Positions 10,228 to 21,560 are shown, counted from the stretch's first letter. The stretch is DNA of 64,000 nucleotides from Crossaster papposus (GCA_037893245.1 JBAIAA010000750.1:248001-312000); one strand, 5' to 3'. Notes: generated from the letters alone by a model not told the origin. Made by a program: numbers and translations.

Positions 10228-11018
10228 ATCGATCGGTCTTTTACATCGACCGATCGGTCTTTTACATCGACCGATCGGTCTTTTACATCGACCGATCGAT
10301 TTTTTGCATCGACCGATCGGTCTTTTACATCGACCTATCGGTCTTGTACATCGATCGATCGTTTTTTTACATCGACCGATCGGTCTTTCTACCGATCGGT
10401 CTTTTACATCGACCGATCGGTCTTTCTACCGATCGGTCTTTTACATCGACCGATCGGTCTTTTACATCGACCGATCGGTCTTTTACATCGACCGATCGGT
10501 CTTTTACATCGACCGATCGGTCTTTTACATCGACCGATCGATTTTTTGCATCGACCGATCGGGGGGGGGGGGGGGGGGTGACCACCACTTTTACATCGAC
10601 CTATCGGTCTTGTACATCGATCGATCGTTCTTTTACATCGACCGATCGGTCTTTCTACCGATCGGTCTTTTACATCGACCGATCGGTCTTTTACATCGAC
10701 CGATCGGTCTTTCTACCGATCGGTCTTTTACATCGACCGATCGGTCTTTTACATCGACCGATCGGTCTTTCTACCGATCGGTCTTTTACATCGACCGATC
10801 GGTCTTTTACATCGACCGATCGGTCTTTCTACCGATCGGTCTTTTACATCGACCGATCGGTCTTTTACATCGACCGATCGGTCTTTCTACCGATCGGTCT
10901 TTTACATCGACCGATCGGTCTTTCTACCGATCGGTCTTTTACATCGACCGATCGGTCGTTGCCATCGACCGATCGGTCGTTGCCATCGACCGATCGGTCG
11001 TTGCCATCGACCGATCGA
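10228..11018 (+). repeat. Palindromic satellite array, left arm: GACCGATCGGTC with 21-bp and 16-bp spacing
   Basis: The self-complementary core GACCGATCGGTC repeats about 40 times. Long units (21 bp, spacer TTTTACATC) alternate with short ones (16 bp, spacer TTTCTAC) in a pattern that itself recurs. The last three units use the spacer GTTGCCATC. A run of 18 G at 10561-10578 followed by GTGACCACCACTTTTACATC interrupts the array, and a second series begins after it. Long open frames reading (Ser-Thr-Asp-Arg-Ser-Phe-Thr)n arise because the repeat lacks stops. Confidence 0.95.
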
Positions 11019-11267
11019 TGAAAAAAGAGGCATAAATCCGACCAACCTTGTTGACGTACGTGTACATGTACACAATCTTGGCCTATCTTTCATTGTGTAT
11101 CTGAATAGTTAAAAAACCTACGGTTGTCGGGAATTTGCTTGCAAGACATGCAGTGCTCAAGGAGACCATTTCACGAGGGGACCGTGCAGTGGTCAGTCCA
11201 TTTTCTTAACTGGTCGTTGATAAATAGCATCAGCGGCCTTCTCCGACAACGCTAAAAGTGGTGGTCA

Positions 11268-11298
<31 letters not shown>

Positions 11299-11496
11299 CC
11301 CCGCCAGGCGTAACACAGACCATAATTATGCCAAATACACTGAAAGGGAAACTCTACCCTTTTTGGCAGTAAATATACAAACAAAAGGGGTTCTCCAAAA
11401 TTTGTTATCATTTATTATTTCTGGTTTATTAAAAAAAAAAATGGAAGCAGCCAAAAGCGGAAATAAAATGGCTTAAATAAAACAGAGTAGTATTTT

Positions 11497-13137
11497 TTAT
11501 GAAATTTAGTAAATCGTTTTGTTTAAGCCATTTTATTTCAGCTTTTGGCTGCGACATTTTTTTTTTTAAAATAAACCAGAAATAATAAATGATAACAAAT
11601 TTTGGAGAACCCCTTTTGTTTGTATATTTACTGCCAAAAGGGTAGAGTTTCCCTTTCAGTGTATTTGGCATAATTATGGTCTGTGTTACGCCTGGCGGGG
11701 GGAGGGGGGGGGGTTTGACCACCACTTTTGGCGTCGTCGGAGAAGGCCGCTGAGGCTATTTATCAATCAACGACCAGTTAAGAAAATGGACTGACCACTG
11801 CACGGTCCCCTCGTGAAATGGTCTCCTTGAGCACTGCATGTCTTGCAAGCAAATTCCCGACAACCGTAGGTTTTTTAACTATTCAGATACACAATGAAAG
11901 ATAGGCCAAGACCAAACAAACTCGATTGAAAGTACTAAAACGTTAGGTTATAAATTAATTTAAAAACAAAGTAGCGTCTTAGCTAACACAATTTGTACAC
12001 AAATATGCCAACTCTATTATTATGTACACGCGAAGTTTGATTGTACACGAACCACGATATACGTTGGGTTGCTCGGCTGCCGCGGGCTCGTGGCGACACT
12101 GTTTAATGTGCATTATTGACTCGGTAATTAACGAGCTACGTAGGCGTAGCGGGATTTAAGAGATATTCAATGTGTCAATGATAAAACCAAGGAAATAATG
12201 TAATGGATAGAACACGATATTGTGATGTGTGCGGATGGATATGGGAAACCATGGAGGAATAAGAACAGGTGAAGGAAGTGGGGGAGTTGGGGGGGGGGGG
12301 GGGGGGGGGGGTCATGTTTGAGTACCACCGTTTATAACAAAAATCTGTAGGAATTAGGAACCACTGATTAAGGCTAACATAGGGCGGAGCACGTAAACAA
12401 TTAGTTGAAAACAAAATGCAGGTAGTATACACCATTGGTAATTGCTTGAATTATCATGAATGGGTAGATTTGGGGGGTTGTATTTCATAGTAAATATCGT
12501 TTAACTGACTTTTCCGAAGTTTTACAATCATGGATGCCGAGAAAAGCACGAAAAACGGCGTTTGTTTTCAACCGGGGTCGAGCAGTTATTCTTATGTTAT
12601 CTTTGTTTTTTCGCTCTCGCCGTCTGGCGAGAGCGAATTTTTCTTTATAAAATTCATTTTTTTGGAATAATTACAGGATATCTAGCGCAATCCTTTTGCT
12701 GAATGCCTAGAATCATTATTTACTTTCAATTGAGTAAGGTATTTCTTAATAATTCAGTAGTAAATATTTTCGATATCTGCAAATGGTGTATACTACCTTT
12801 AACAAGAATTTTATAGGAATATAATTATTTTGTTCCCAAAACTTTTCCACCTGGTCTAAACGGAGGGCACATGCATGCTAATATTAATTAGGCTTGGCTG
12901 TATATGTCAGGCAGGATGATTTTGTTAACTTCATGATAGTATTTAATATCAATCAAATCATCTTTCTTTTGAGACATACAAATCCTACATCTTAAAAAAA
13001 ACCAAAAAAACTCCCAAACTTAACGTCCCTGCCCAGGATCGTGGGGTCGTGTGGCGTGTGAATCGTAGGGTAAAGGTTTTTTTAGAAAGGGTTTAGGGTT
13101 TTTAAACTTAAAAAGTTTGTTTTTCTGTGGCAATTTT
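11497..13137 (+). repeat. 1.64-kb tandem unit, copy 1
   Basis: The unit starts at TTTATGAAATTTAGTAAATC and recurs 1641 bp later with few changes. Its first 400 bp is the inverted counterpart of the left arm just before 11497, so the junction at about 11440-11560 is a palindrome (AAGCCATTTTATTTC against GAAATAAAATGGCTT). After GATAGGCCAAGA (ends 11911) it enters sequence absent from the arms. It contains a poly-G run at about 12291-12311 and a smaller inverted-repeat element at 12420-12798. Confidence 0.9.
12420..12798. mobile_element. Small inverted-repeat element AGGTAGTATACACCATT, copy inside unit 1
   Basis: Ends are AGGTAGTATACACCATTGG and AATGGTGTATACTACCT. The 379-bp interior contains a perfect GCTCTCGCC/GGCGAGAGC hairpin. 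A second copy lies in unit 2 (14058-14436), and diverged relatives in the opposite orientation are found at 49662-50038 and about 63165-63375. Non-coding. Confidence 0.7.
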
Positions 13138-14775
13138 TTATGAAATTTAGTAAATCGTTTTGTTTAAGCCATTTTATTTCAGCTTTTGGCTGCGACAGTT
13201 TTGTTTTTTTAATAAACCAGAAATAATAAATGATAACAAACTTTGGAGAACCCCTTTTGTTTGTATATTTACTGCCAAAAAGGGTAGAGTTTCCCTTTCA
13301 GTGTATTTGGCATAATTATGGTCTGTGTTACGCCTGGCGGGGGGAGGGGGGGGGGTGACCACCACTTTTAGCGTCGTCGGAGAAGGCCGCTCATGCTATT
13401 TATCAATCAACGACCAGTTAAGAAAATGGACTGACCACTGCACGGTCCCCTCGTGAAATGGTCTCCTTGAGCACTGCATGTCTTGCAAGCAAATTCCCGA
13501 CAACCGTAGGTTTTTTAACTATTCAGATACACAATGAAAGATAGGCCAAGACCAAACAAACTCGATTGAAAGTACTAAAACGTTAGGTTATAAATTAATT
13601 TAAAAACAAAGTAGCGTCTTAGCTAACACAATTTGTACACAAATATGCCAACTCTATTATTATGTACACGCGAAGTTTGATTGTACACGAACCACGATAT
13701 ACGTTGGGTTGCTCGGCTGCCGCGGGCTCGTGGCGACACTGTTTAATGTGCATTATTGACTCGGTAATTAACGAGCTACGTAGGCGTAGCGGGATTTAAG
13801 AGATATTCAATGTGTCAATGATAAAACCAAGGAAATAATGTAATGGATAGAACACGATATTGTGATGTGTGCGGATGGATATGGGAAACCATGGAGGAAT
13901 AAGAACAGGTGAAGGAAGTGGGGGAGTTGGGGGGGGGGGGGGGGGGGGGTCATGTTTGAGTACCACCGTTTATAACAAAAATCTGTAGGAATTAGGAACC
14001 ACTGATTAAGGCTAACATAGGGCGGAGCACGTAAACAATTAGTTGAAAACAAAATGCAGGTAGTATACACCATTGGTAATTGCTTGAATTATCATGAATG
14101 GGTAGATTTGGGGGGTTGTATTTCATAGTAAATATCGTTTAACTGACTTTTCCGAAGTTTTACAATCATGGATGCCGAGAAAAGCACGAAAAACGGCGTT
14201 TGTTTTCAACCGGGGTCGAGCAGTTATTCTTATGTTATCTTTGTTTTTTCGCTCTCGCCGTCTGGCGAGAGCGAATTTTTCTTTATAAAATTCATTTTTT
14301 TGGAATAATTACAGGATATCTAGCGCAATCCTTTTGCTGAATGCCTAGAATCATTATTTACTTTCAATTGAGTAAGGTATTTCTTAATAATTCAGTAGTA
14401 AATATTTTCGATATCTGCAAATGGTGTATACTACCTTTAACAAGAATTTTATAGGAATATAATTATTTTGTTCCCAAAACTTTTCCACCTGGTCTAAACG
14501 GAGGGCACATGCATGCTAATATTAATTAGGCTTGGCTGTATATGTCAGGCAGGATGATTTTGTTAACTTCATGATAGTATTTAATATCAATCAAATCATC
14601 TTTCTTTTGAGACATACAAATCCTACATCTTAAAAAAACCCAAAAAAACTCCCAAACTTAACGTCCCTGCCCAGGATCGTGGGGTCGTGTGGCGTGTGAA
14701 TCGTAGGGTAAAGGTTTTTTTAGAAAGGGTTTAGGGTTTTTAAACTTAAAAAGTTTGTTTTTCTGTGGCAATTTT
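13138..14775 (+). repeat. 1.64-kb tandem unit, copy 2
   Basis: Near-identical to copy 1 (1638 against 1641 bp). The main differences are lengths of homopolymer runs, as expected for a recent duplication. It carries the same small inverted-repeat element at 14058-14436. Confidence 0.9.
14058..14436. mobile_element. Small inverted-repeat element AGGTAGTATACACCATT, copy inside unit 2
   Basis: Same element as 12420-12798, duplicated together with the 1.64-kb unit. Length is identical (379 bp). Confidence 0.7.
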
Positions 14776-15193
14776 TTATGAAATTTAGTAAATCGTTTTG
14801 TTTAAGCCATTTTATTTCAGCTTTTGGCTGCGACAGTTTTGTTTTTTTAATAAACCAGAAATAATAAATGATAACAAACTTTGGAGAACCCCTTTTGTTT
14901 GTATATTTACTGCCAAAAAGGGTAGAGTTTCCCTTTCAGTGTATTTGGCATAATTATGGTCTGTGTTACGCCTGGCGGGGGGAGGGGGGGGGGGGGGTGA
15001 CCACCACTTTTAGCGTCGTCGGAGAAGGCCGCTCATGCTATTTATCAATCAACGACCAGTTAAGAAAATGGACTGACCACTGCACGGTCCCCTCGTGAAA
15101 TGGTCTCCTTGAGCACTGCATGTCTTGCAAGCAAATTCCCGACAACCGTAGGTTTTTTAACTATTCAGATACACAATGAAAGATAGGCCAAGA
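14776..15193 (+). repeat. 1.64-kb unit, truncated copy 3 leading into the right arm
   Basis: The first about 418 bp of the unit is repeated up to GATAGGCCAAGA. It then passes into the arm sequence (TTGTGTACATGTACACGTAC) instead of the unit interior. This is therefore the true element arm, and copies 1 and 2 are internal. Confidence 0.85.
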
Positions 15194-15304
15194 TTGTGTA
15201 CATGTACACGTACGTCAACAAGGTTGGTCGGATTTATGCCTCTTTGGCGCGGGGTACTTTTCATCGGTTTTTTTTCATCGGTCTTTTTTCATCGGTCTTT
15301 TTTT

Positions 15305-15636
15305 CATCGATCGGTCGATGGCAACGACCGATCGGTCGATGTAAAAGACCGATCGGTAGAAAGAAAGACCGATCGCTCGATGTAAAAGACCGATCGGTCG
15401 ATGTAAAAGACCGATCGGTCGATGTAAAATACCGATCGGTCGATGTAAAAGACCGATCGGTAGAAAGACCGATCGGTCGATGTAAAAGACCGATCGGTCG
15501 ATGTAAAAGACCGATCGGTAGAAAGACCGATCGGTCGATGTAAAAGACCGATCGGTCGATGTAAAAGACCGATCGGTAGAAAGACCGATCGGTCGATGTA
15601 AAAGACCGATCGGTCGATGCAAAAGACCGATCGATG
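15305..15636 (-). repeat. Palindromic satellite array, right arm
   Basis: Inverted counterpart of the array at 10228-11018, with the same GACCGATCGGTC core and the same 21/16-bp spacing, but only about 16 cores. One core is changed to GACCGATCGCTC and one spacer lacks the usual G. The two arms therefore differ about 2.4-fold in array length. Confidence 0.95.
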
Positions 15637-15678
15637 CGTTGAACGGGGTTTATGCCTCTTTGGCGTTCCATACAAAAA

Positions 15679-16318
15679 GGCTATAATTTGATGTGACCGT
15701 CATCGCAAATCAGCAAGGCATATTGCGTATATTACTTCATGCGCTGTTTACATATTCGGCCTACTCGGGCGTAGCCTTTAAACAAGGCCACATGTCTGAT
15801 AGACGCCGAGCGACTAAAAAGAGACTAATCGCGAAAACCTGAGTGAACGCCAGTGTGAATTGCCCAGACAAGTGGCCTTTATCAATCTGGTTTGGATTTC
15901 TTATGTTAACCTTTGTTTCCGACTGGAATCGCTACCGAAATGGTAGCGTCCAATCAGCGAACGTATCTCCGCGTGACGTCAGCTTATATTTGAGTTGGAC
16001 TAGTTCATTTTACAAACAGGGAATGTCCAATCATGTCACTTACAATATTTAGCTCAAATCATTAGTTGCTTCCTAATTTATTGCAATTTTGCATGTAAAA
16101 TAGATTTAAATGTGATATCTTGTATTTATTGTATTTATCATTCATATATTCAACTCAGAAGCAAAATTTATATACGTTTTTTTACCTTTCTTACATGCTT
16201 TGATATTGAACGAATCACGAACGAAGCCAACTGGGAGATCGCCGTTCTGATTGGGCGTATTGGCACGCTAATATGTATCTATGAATAATTCATGCGGAGC
16301 AGTGAAACCTACATTGCA
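15679..16318. other. No supported feature
   Basis: Unique AT-rich sequence between two transposon blocks, with short frames only. Confidence 0.45.
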
Positions 16319-16407
16319 AAAGGCCTCGTGACATTCGTCACTCGGTCGCGCGTTCACCCCGGGTATCTAGACTCATCCCAGCCGCTTAGCCAGAGTCACG
16401 AGGCCTT
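16319..16407. repeat. Short inverted repeat, AAGGCCTCGTGAC
   Basis: AAGGCCTCGTGAC at 16319-16331 and GTCACGAGGCCTT at 16395-16407 form a 13-bp perfect stem around a 63-bp loop. It may be a tiny MITE, but no target duplication is seen. Confidence 0.5.
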
Positions 16408-16741
16408 GTCAAAAGGCTAACTCGGGCGCGGCGCACGCCGCGACCGCGATAATACTTACCGACGCTAAAATTGATACAAAATTGAGGCCAGGCGCACATG
16501 TACAACGGCGGCACGTTATTCTGGACGTAGACTTGATGACAAGTCGTTAGATAGTCGGGTTTAATCCGTGTATTTCAGTTGAAGTTTATCGGCACGGCTG
16601 GTTTAAGACTAGTAACGTGCCGAGTTGCGACATATCTAACTTCGAATTTGGGAACGAGGCAACCGCAACCTCCCCCCTGTATATACCGAGTGGACCGCTA
16701 TTATACCGACTTGGCACCAAGTCTATTGTGGACGTGGCCCT

Positions 16742-17347
16742 GGGCCCAATTTCATAGCGCTGCTAAGCACACGATTTTCTGCTAACCGAGCCTCCGTCTA
16801 TTTCATGGGGACCGTAAGCAGTAAGCGCAGCAAAAGGCACCCTTAACCTAGCGGGAAAATTTGCTTAAATCAGTGACGTAACAGTAGAATCTCCATGCGC
16901 GCGCAAACGTTAGCACAAAAACGCCGTGAAATAGCGCTTAAGGTTAGCAAATTTTTCTGCTAAAGTTAGCACGACTTTTCCGCTAACTGATAAGCAGCGC
17001 TATGAAATTGGGCCCTGTTAACCACAGAATTCCTCGCTTACGGTCACCATTTTCCGCTACTCCGCGCTAGCAGAAAAATTATTTGCTCACCCGGTAAGCA
17101 CAGAATCCTTAGTTGCGGGATGTACGCATGCAGAGACCAACATATTCCTTGCTAACGCGTGAAATACGTTTACCGTAAGCACCGAATTTTCTGCTGTAAG
17201 CAGGGATTTTTCGTAGTAAGCAGAGCCAAGAAATTGGGCCCAGGGCCCAATTTCTTGGCTCTGCTAACCACAGAATTCCTCGCTTACGGTCACCATTTTC
17301 CGCTAACCGCGATAGCAGACGGTATAAGCAGAGCCAAGAAATTAGGC
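16742..17347. mobile_element. Cluster of GGGCCCAATTTC fold-back MITEs
   Basis: A first element (16742-17015) has ends GGGCCCAATTTCATAGCGCT and the complement AGCGCTATGAAATTGGGCCC, with GTTAGC/GCTAAC words repeated inside in both orientations. Directly after it, a second set uses GGGCCCAATTTCTTGGCTCT, inverted at about 17220-17235, direct at 17236-17260 and inverted again at about 17325-17347. This looks like several related MITEs inserted into or beside one another. Non-coding. Confidence 0.65.
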
Positions 17348-17822
17348 CCAGACCGATTGATCTCCATAAATGGAGCAAGTTCGGGCTATAGTTCGACTAA
17401 CGTCGCTCGAACGCATAATGGTTGCAATATCCATGGAGCTCCATGCACTAACCCGGGGCACGGTTGGCGCTGGTTAACTTAGTTGACAGTAGCCTCTTTT
17501 CATAGGAAAACAGAGGCGTGGACAAAGTGATGTCAGTAGTCGGACGGAAGGGAAAGGCAGTGAAAAACGTTAAGTGAAAATCTGGCGGGCCTAATGTAAT
17601 TTTTGTCTTGTTTTTGGACCAACACGACTAACGTTATGACTTATCCTACTTACAGTATGGAAGAATAGTGCCAATGACCATCATGTCGCAAATGTAAACA
17701 AAGCGGTTGCCATCTTTTCATAAATAGTTCGCCGGGAGCGCGTGCGAACGTACAGTAGAGCATGCGCATTGGTAAAGCAGAGACTGACTAAAGGTTGGAT
17801 GTCGCGTAGGCTGTTATGTGGG

Positions 17823-18140
17823 ATTTCAAAGTTGTGCATTTTTTTTTGCTAAGGATGCTTTTTTTTGTTTCATTGGAAAGAGTAGACATCCAGGTTTCAG
17901 AAAAGTATTGCTAACATTTTTTTCCATTAACCGTATGGCCGCCATCTTGGATTTCAAAATGGCCGCCATTTGTTAACCAAATGTTTAATAAATCAAAGTA
18001 TTAATGCTATGCGAAGTTCATTTTACTGACAATTACTTCAATTTATTAAGCAAAGGAGTTACAGATACAAATAGTATTGATTGATACCATCTCACTGGTT
18101 GATAGCCATCTTGAATTTCAAAATGGCCGCCACTTTAGGA
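17823..18140 (+). repeat. GGCCGCCAT-bearing dispersed repeat (inverted partner at 21838-22185)
   Basis: The stretch TTGCTAAGGATGC, TTCATTGGAAAGAGTAGAC, CAGAAAAGTATTG(C)TAAC and ATGGCCGCCATCTTGGATTT is found as a reverse complement at 22060-22185. The palindromic word ATGGCCGCCAT recurs at 18123 and, altered, at about 19237. A dispersed repeat with two inverted copies 4 kb apart. Confidence 0.7.
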
Positions 18141-18225
18141 CAATGTTTTTTAACCCAGGATTGGAATTTCGTATGATCTCCATTTTGGTGTCAATACCCA
18201 CATGTATTATGCTAAGGAGTTTAAA

Positions 18226-18660
18226 AACGCAGTAGAAGCGCAGTAGGATTGCCAAGAGCGTAATGGGAACGTAGTAGAGTCTACCTAGGTCGTGAGAGGG
18301 TCTCCATGGTCGCCAAACCTCGGCGATCTGGTCCAAAACGCAACGGGGGCGCAGTGAGAGCGTAGTGGGATATCAAAGAACGTACCGGGTACTTGGGACG
18401 TAGTGAAGTCTACCTGGGCGTGGCATGATCGTAACAAGAGCGAGTTGGTATCGCCGTCTGCCTAATCTGCGACTGAAGTACGTCTGAAGTACGACCGCTG
18501 TACGCTTATCACGCTCTCACTACGCTCTTACCACGCTCATACTGCACTTCTACTACGTCGTATAGGGCTTTTTCACGCTCATACTGCGTCCACACGGGGC
18601 TGCCAGTACGACTATGGCGCCCCCAATGCGTCCATGGCGATGTTATGGAGCTTCCTGTAC
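18226..18660. repeat. Degenerate AGCGTAGTGAG array, inverted halves, copy 1
   Basis: Words such as GCGCAGTAGG, GAGCGTAATGGGAACG and GCGTAGTGGG repeat on the plus strand from 18226 to about 18450. The reverse complement (CACGCTCTCACTACGC, CACGCTCATACTGCAC) follows from about 18495 to 18600. The two halves could pair over long, imperfect stretches. Non-coding. Confidence 0.7.
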
Positions 18661-18884
18661 GATCACAGTGTGATTAAACTGCGATTATACTGCGTGTATA
18701 ATACGTTCTGACTTTGACATGCGTAAAGGCCACAAATGGTATACAGCCTATATCCTCCACACAACATACTAATGTGCATCTCCTCTTCACTATGGCTGTA
18801 GAGAGTCAGAACATAAACATTGTACAACAGATAGCAAATATCTAGCAACATCGAGCTCGCTGTATTTATAGTTGCCGCACGAAC

Positions 18885-19205
18885 GCGGTACAAACGCACA
18901 GAACGTAGTGGGGACGTATTGAGAGCGTCGTAAGGTCGTAGCGAGGTCGTAGCGAGGTCGCCTTGGTCGCAGCAAAATCGCGTAGAGCGTAATAGGAGCG
19001 CAGTGAGAGCGTGGCGATGATCAAACTGGGAACGCATAGGTCGCAGTGAGAGTGTAGTGAGAGCGCAGTGAGCGAGTCAAGAGCGTACTGTGAGCTACCT
19101 ACCTCATAGATTTCAGGATTTTTTGCCAGTTTTCGGCGACCCCACTGCGTTTTTGATGAAAACTGCATCGCAGTAAGGTCGCCGTGGGATCGCACACCGG
19201 TCTGA
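18885..19205 (+). repeat. Degenerate AGCGTAGTGAG array, copy 2
   Basis: The same word family (GAGAGCGTCGTAAGGTCG, GTCGTAGCGAGGTCG, GAGCGCAGTGAGAGCG) occurs without a matching inverted half of equal length. It ends in GGTCGCCGTGGGATCGCACA. Several short minus-strand open frames here come from the repeat. Confidence 0.7.
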
Positions 19206-19299
19206 CAGGGGTATTAGGATGAAAAGTCTTAAATTCCAAAATGGCCTCCATTTTAGAATCAGTTTGCTTAAAAACTTAGGATGTGAATGCCATAATCAA

Positions 19300-21560
19300 C
19301 ATTGAGTTTGCCAAGAAGATGCAATATTAATTGCCGGACAGCTGTAGGCATGGATGTCCTTGTACCTGTCATTGGGGTCAGGTACAGGATCCCTGTTGAT
19401 GGCAATGAACTCGTGGGGAATTGTGTACATCATAATGTTGGTGGCTGCTTCCTTTCTAGCTTGAAGTGAAGGCCCCTGCAGATTCTGCAGCATTGCAGTA
19501 AAACTTTTATTGCGCTGATAGATGTTCTGCACAAATCTAGCTGCTCTTCTCTAGATGGCTTGTACTTGATTGATGGGGGTTTGATGATGGGGATTCCAAA
19601 CTGTTGAGCAATATTCTAAATGTGGCCTGACCAGAGAGATGTAAGCTTGGCTTGTTTCTGCAGCCGTGGGTTACAGTGCCTATAGATTCCTCTAAATTAA
19701 CCCTAGCATCCGGTTGGCTTTCAAAGTGATGATATGTGTGTATTCCAGGAAAGTTTGCGTTTGTTTTTGATTGAAACAGGGGACGTATGACAAAGGGAAC
19801 AATGGGGTCCCCTATTCCGCAAAGGTCCCCGATTCAGACTCGTGTGCAAATCCTATGGCGATCATCCGAAAACGTTAGAGTACAAACAAAAGAGGGAAGA
19901 CGGTCGGACAATGCCCCGTCCCCTATTGACGGCATTTACCCACTTGTGTGGAGTTGAAAGATAGTCCCAGATATGGATGTTCATCAACTGATGACCGTAC
20001 ATCATAACCCAAGTGGTAGTCAAAGCCGATGTTGTTTTCCAGGTGGGAAACTTGCATCGCATGGCATTTGTCGATGTTAAACTTCATCTGTCATTTGGCT
20101 GAGCAAGAATGCAGCTGAATCAAGATCTTTTTGAAGAGCTCCGCATTCATACACCTTGTTAATAGAACGGTGAATAAAACAATCGATGTGATGAAGATTG
20201 ATATACCATTGGTGAATGTGAGAAATAACAATGGCCCTACCACCGTGCCTTGGGGAACTCCAGAAAGAACATCTGACCACTCCGAAGCTTCGCCATCCAC
20301 CACAACTCGCAGGCTTCTTTGGGTGAGGAAATTGTTGAACCACTTCAGAAGAGAGCCACAAACTCCGTAATGATATAGTTTTAATAAGGAAGAGCCTTAA
20401 TAGGGTACTCTATCAAAAGCCTTAGAGAAGTCAAGAATGATGAAATCTGTTTGCTTTCTGTCATCCAAGGCCTCAGCAAGTTCATGAGTTGTAATGATAA
20501 GCTTTGATTATTCAAAGGAGCGGCCAGGGCAAATGCCAAGTTGACTTTCAAAATAAAATGTTGTGAGTTTCATAATGATCCATCACAGGGATACAAATAA
20601 TATGCTCAAGTATTTTACATGATATTGATGCGAGTGATACGGGTCGGTAGTTGGCGGCTTCACTGCGATCACCTATCTTTATTATGGAAACCATGTTTGC
20701 AATCCCCCAGTCATGAGGGATTTTACCAGACTTCAACGACTGTTGAAAGATGGATGACAAGATAGGAGATATTTTTTCCGCCATGTCTTTTAAAAAACGG
20801 GCTAGAATGGAATCCGGACCTGTTGCCTTGATGATGCTAATCTTCTCAAGGAGTTTACGCCCACCACTCACTGATATTTCAATGTGCATCAGGAAACGAA
20901 GACTTGCCCATTGATGGCAGATCAGACAGACTCTCGGAGGTAAAAACAGACATGAATTTCATGTTAAAAATTCTAGCTTTACCTTTGTTGTCTGAGATGA
21001 TCTTGTTATTGTGTGTAAGGGTGAGATACCAGTAGTATGTAGCGCCAGAAATTGTTTTTATGTTTGTCATTAAGATGCGGTTGGTGTATGACCAGTAGGA
21101 GGCTGGGATCTTTTTTCATTGCGGAATGACTTAAAATGATCCCAGTCATCCTTGGAGTTGGAAGCTTTTGCCTTCTTTTACATTCTGGCCTTCTTTCTGA
21201 TCATACGTTCGAGGGAAGGTGTAATCCATGGCCGGTTGGCACGATATCCTACAATCTTACTAGGGGTGTTTTTCTTCATTGTCTGCAGAATAAAATTCTT
21301 CAACAGGAACCAGTTCTCATTGGTTGATCGCCGAGGTGCTGAAAAATTCTTCTTGAAAGGTTACAAAATCCGATCTCACACCTTCCATGTAACATTTGCT
21401 GTAAAAAACAGATTCTTCTAGGTGCCTTCTTGTTGACTGCAGGCTGGAAGTCAATGTCACTCAATACCGCCTCATGATCACTAATAATACCTTTTACTAT
21501 ACGAGTGTTCTGGAGTTTTGATGCGATGAAAGGGTTAGATCGTTGATTGCGGGAGGGGGG
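19300..21560 (-). pseudogene. Decayed non-LTR retrotransposon (LINE), Jockey/CR1-like, 5' truncated
   Basis: Minus-strand pieces of one LINE open frame appear in the right order. At 21560-21430 there is the end of an endonuclease domain (GIISDHEAVLSDIDF). A linker follows, then reverse transcriptase: KATGPDSILARFLKDMAEK and NYRPVSLASISCKILEH at 20548-20889, and SGVPQGTVVGPLLFLTF at about 20220-20270. Next is a YLG-like thumb segment at about 19990, and lastly the 3' segment (SLVRPHLEYCSTVW, QRRAARFVQNIYQR) at 19300-19660. The frame is broken by many stops and shifts, and about 19745-19930 looks like inserted foreign sequence. Reverse transcriptase and endonuclease would have acted in target-primed insertion; this copy is dead. 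Clade assignment is from motif style only. Confidence 0.85.

Larger units (their letters stand above)
10191..15672. mobile_element. Large fold-back element with satellite-bearing arms, 5.5 kb, flanked by CAAAAA
   Basis: The outer ends are inverted: TATGGAACGCCAAAGAGGCA at 10191 and its complement ending at 15672. CAAAAA lies directly outside both ends (10185-10190 and 15673-15678), as expected for a 6-bp target-site duplication. Moving inward, both arms carry CCCCGTTCAACGCATCGAT, a GACCGATCGGTC satellite, and a block ending in GGCCAAGATTGTGTACATGT. The core is made of direct copies of a 1.64-kb unit. No transposase is visible, so it depends on enzymes made elsewhere. The superfamily is not assigned; families reported with about 6-bp duplications (for example Dada or IS3EU) are candidates only. 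Confidence 0.75.

Noticed and set aside
10304-11035. Long Ser/Thr/Asp/Arg repeat proteins in the satellite
   Set aside because: The satellite contains no stop codon; frames shift at each 16-bp unit and have no domain.
12175-12435. Poly-proline open frames beside poly-G/C runs (also near 13174, 13807 and 11429)
   Set aside because: Translation of homopolymer runs in duplicated non-coding DNA.
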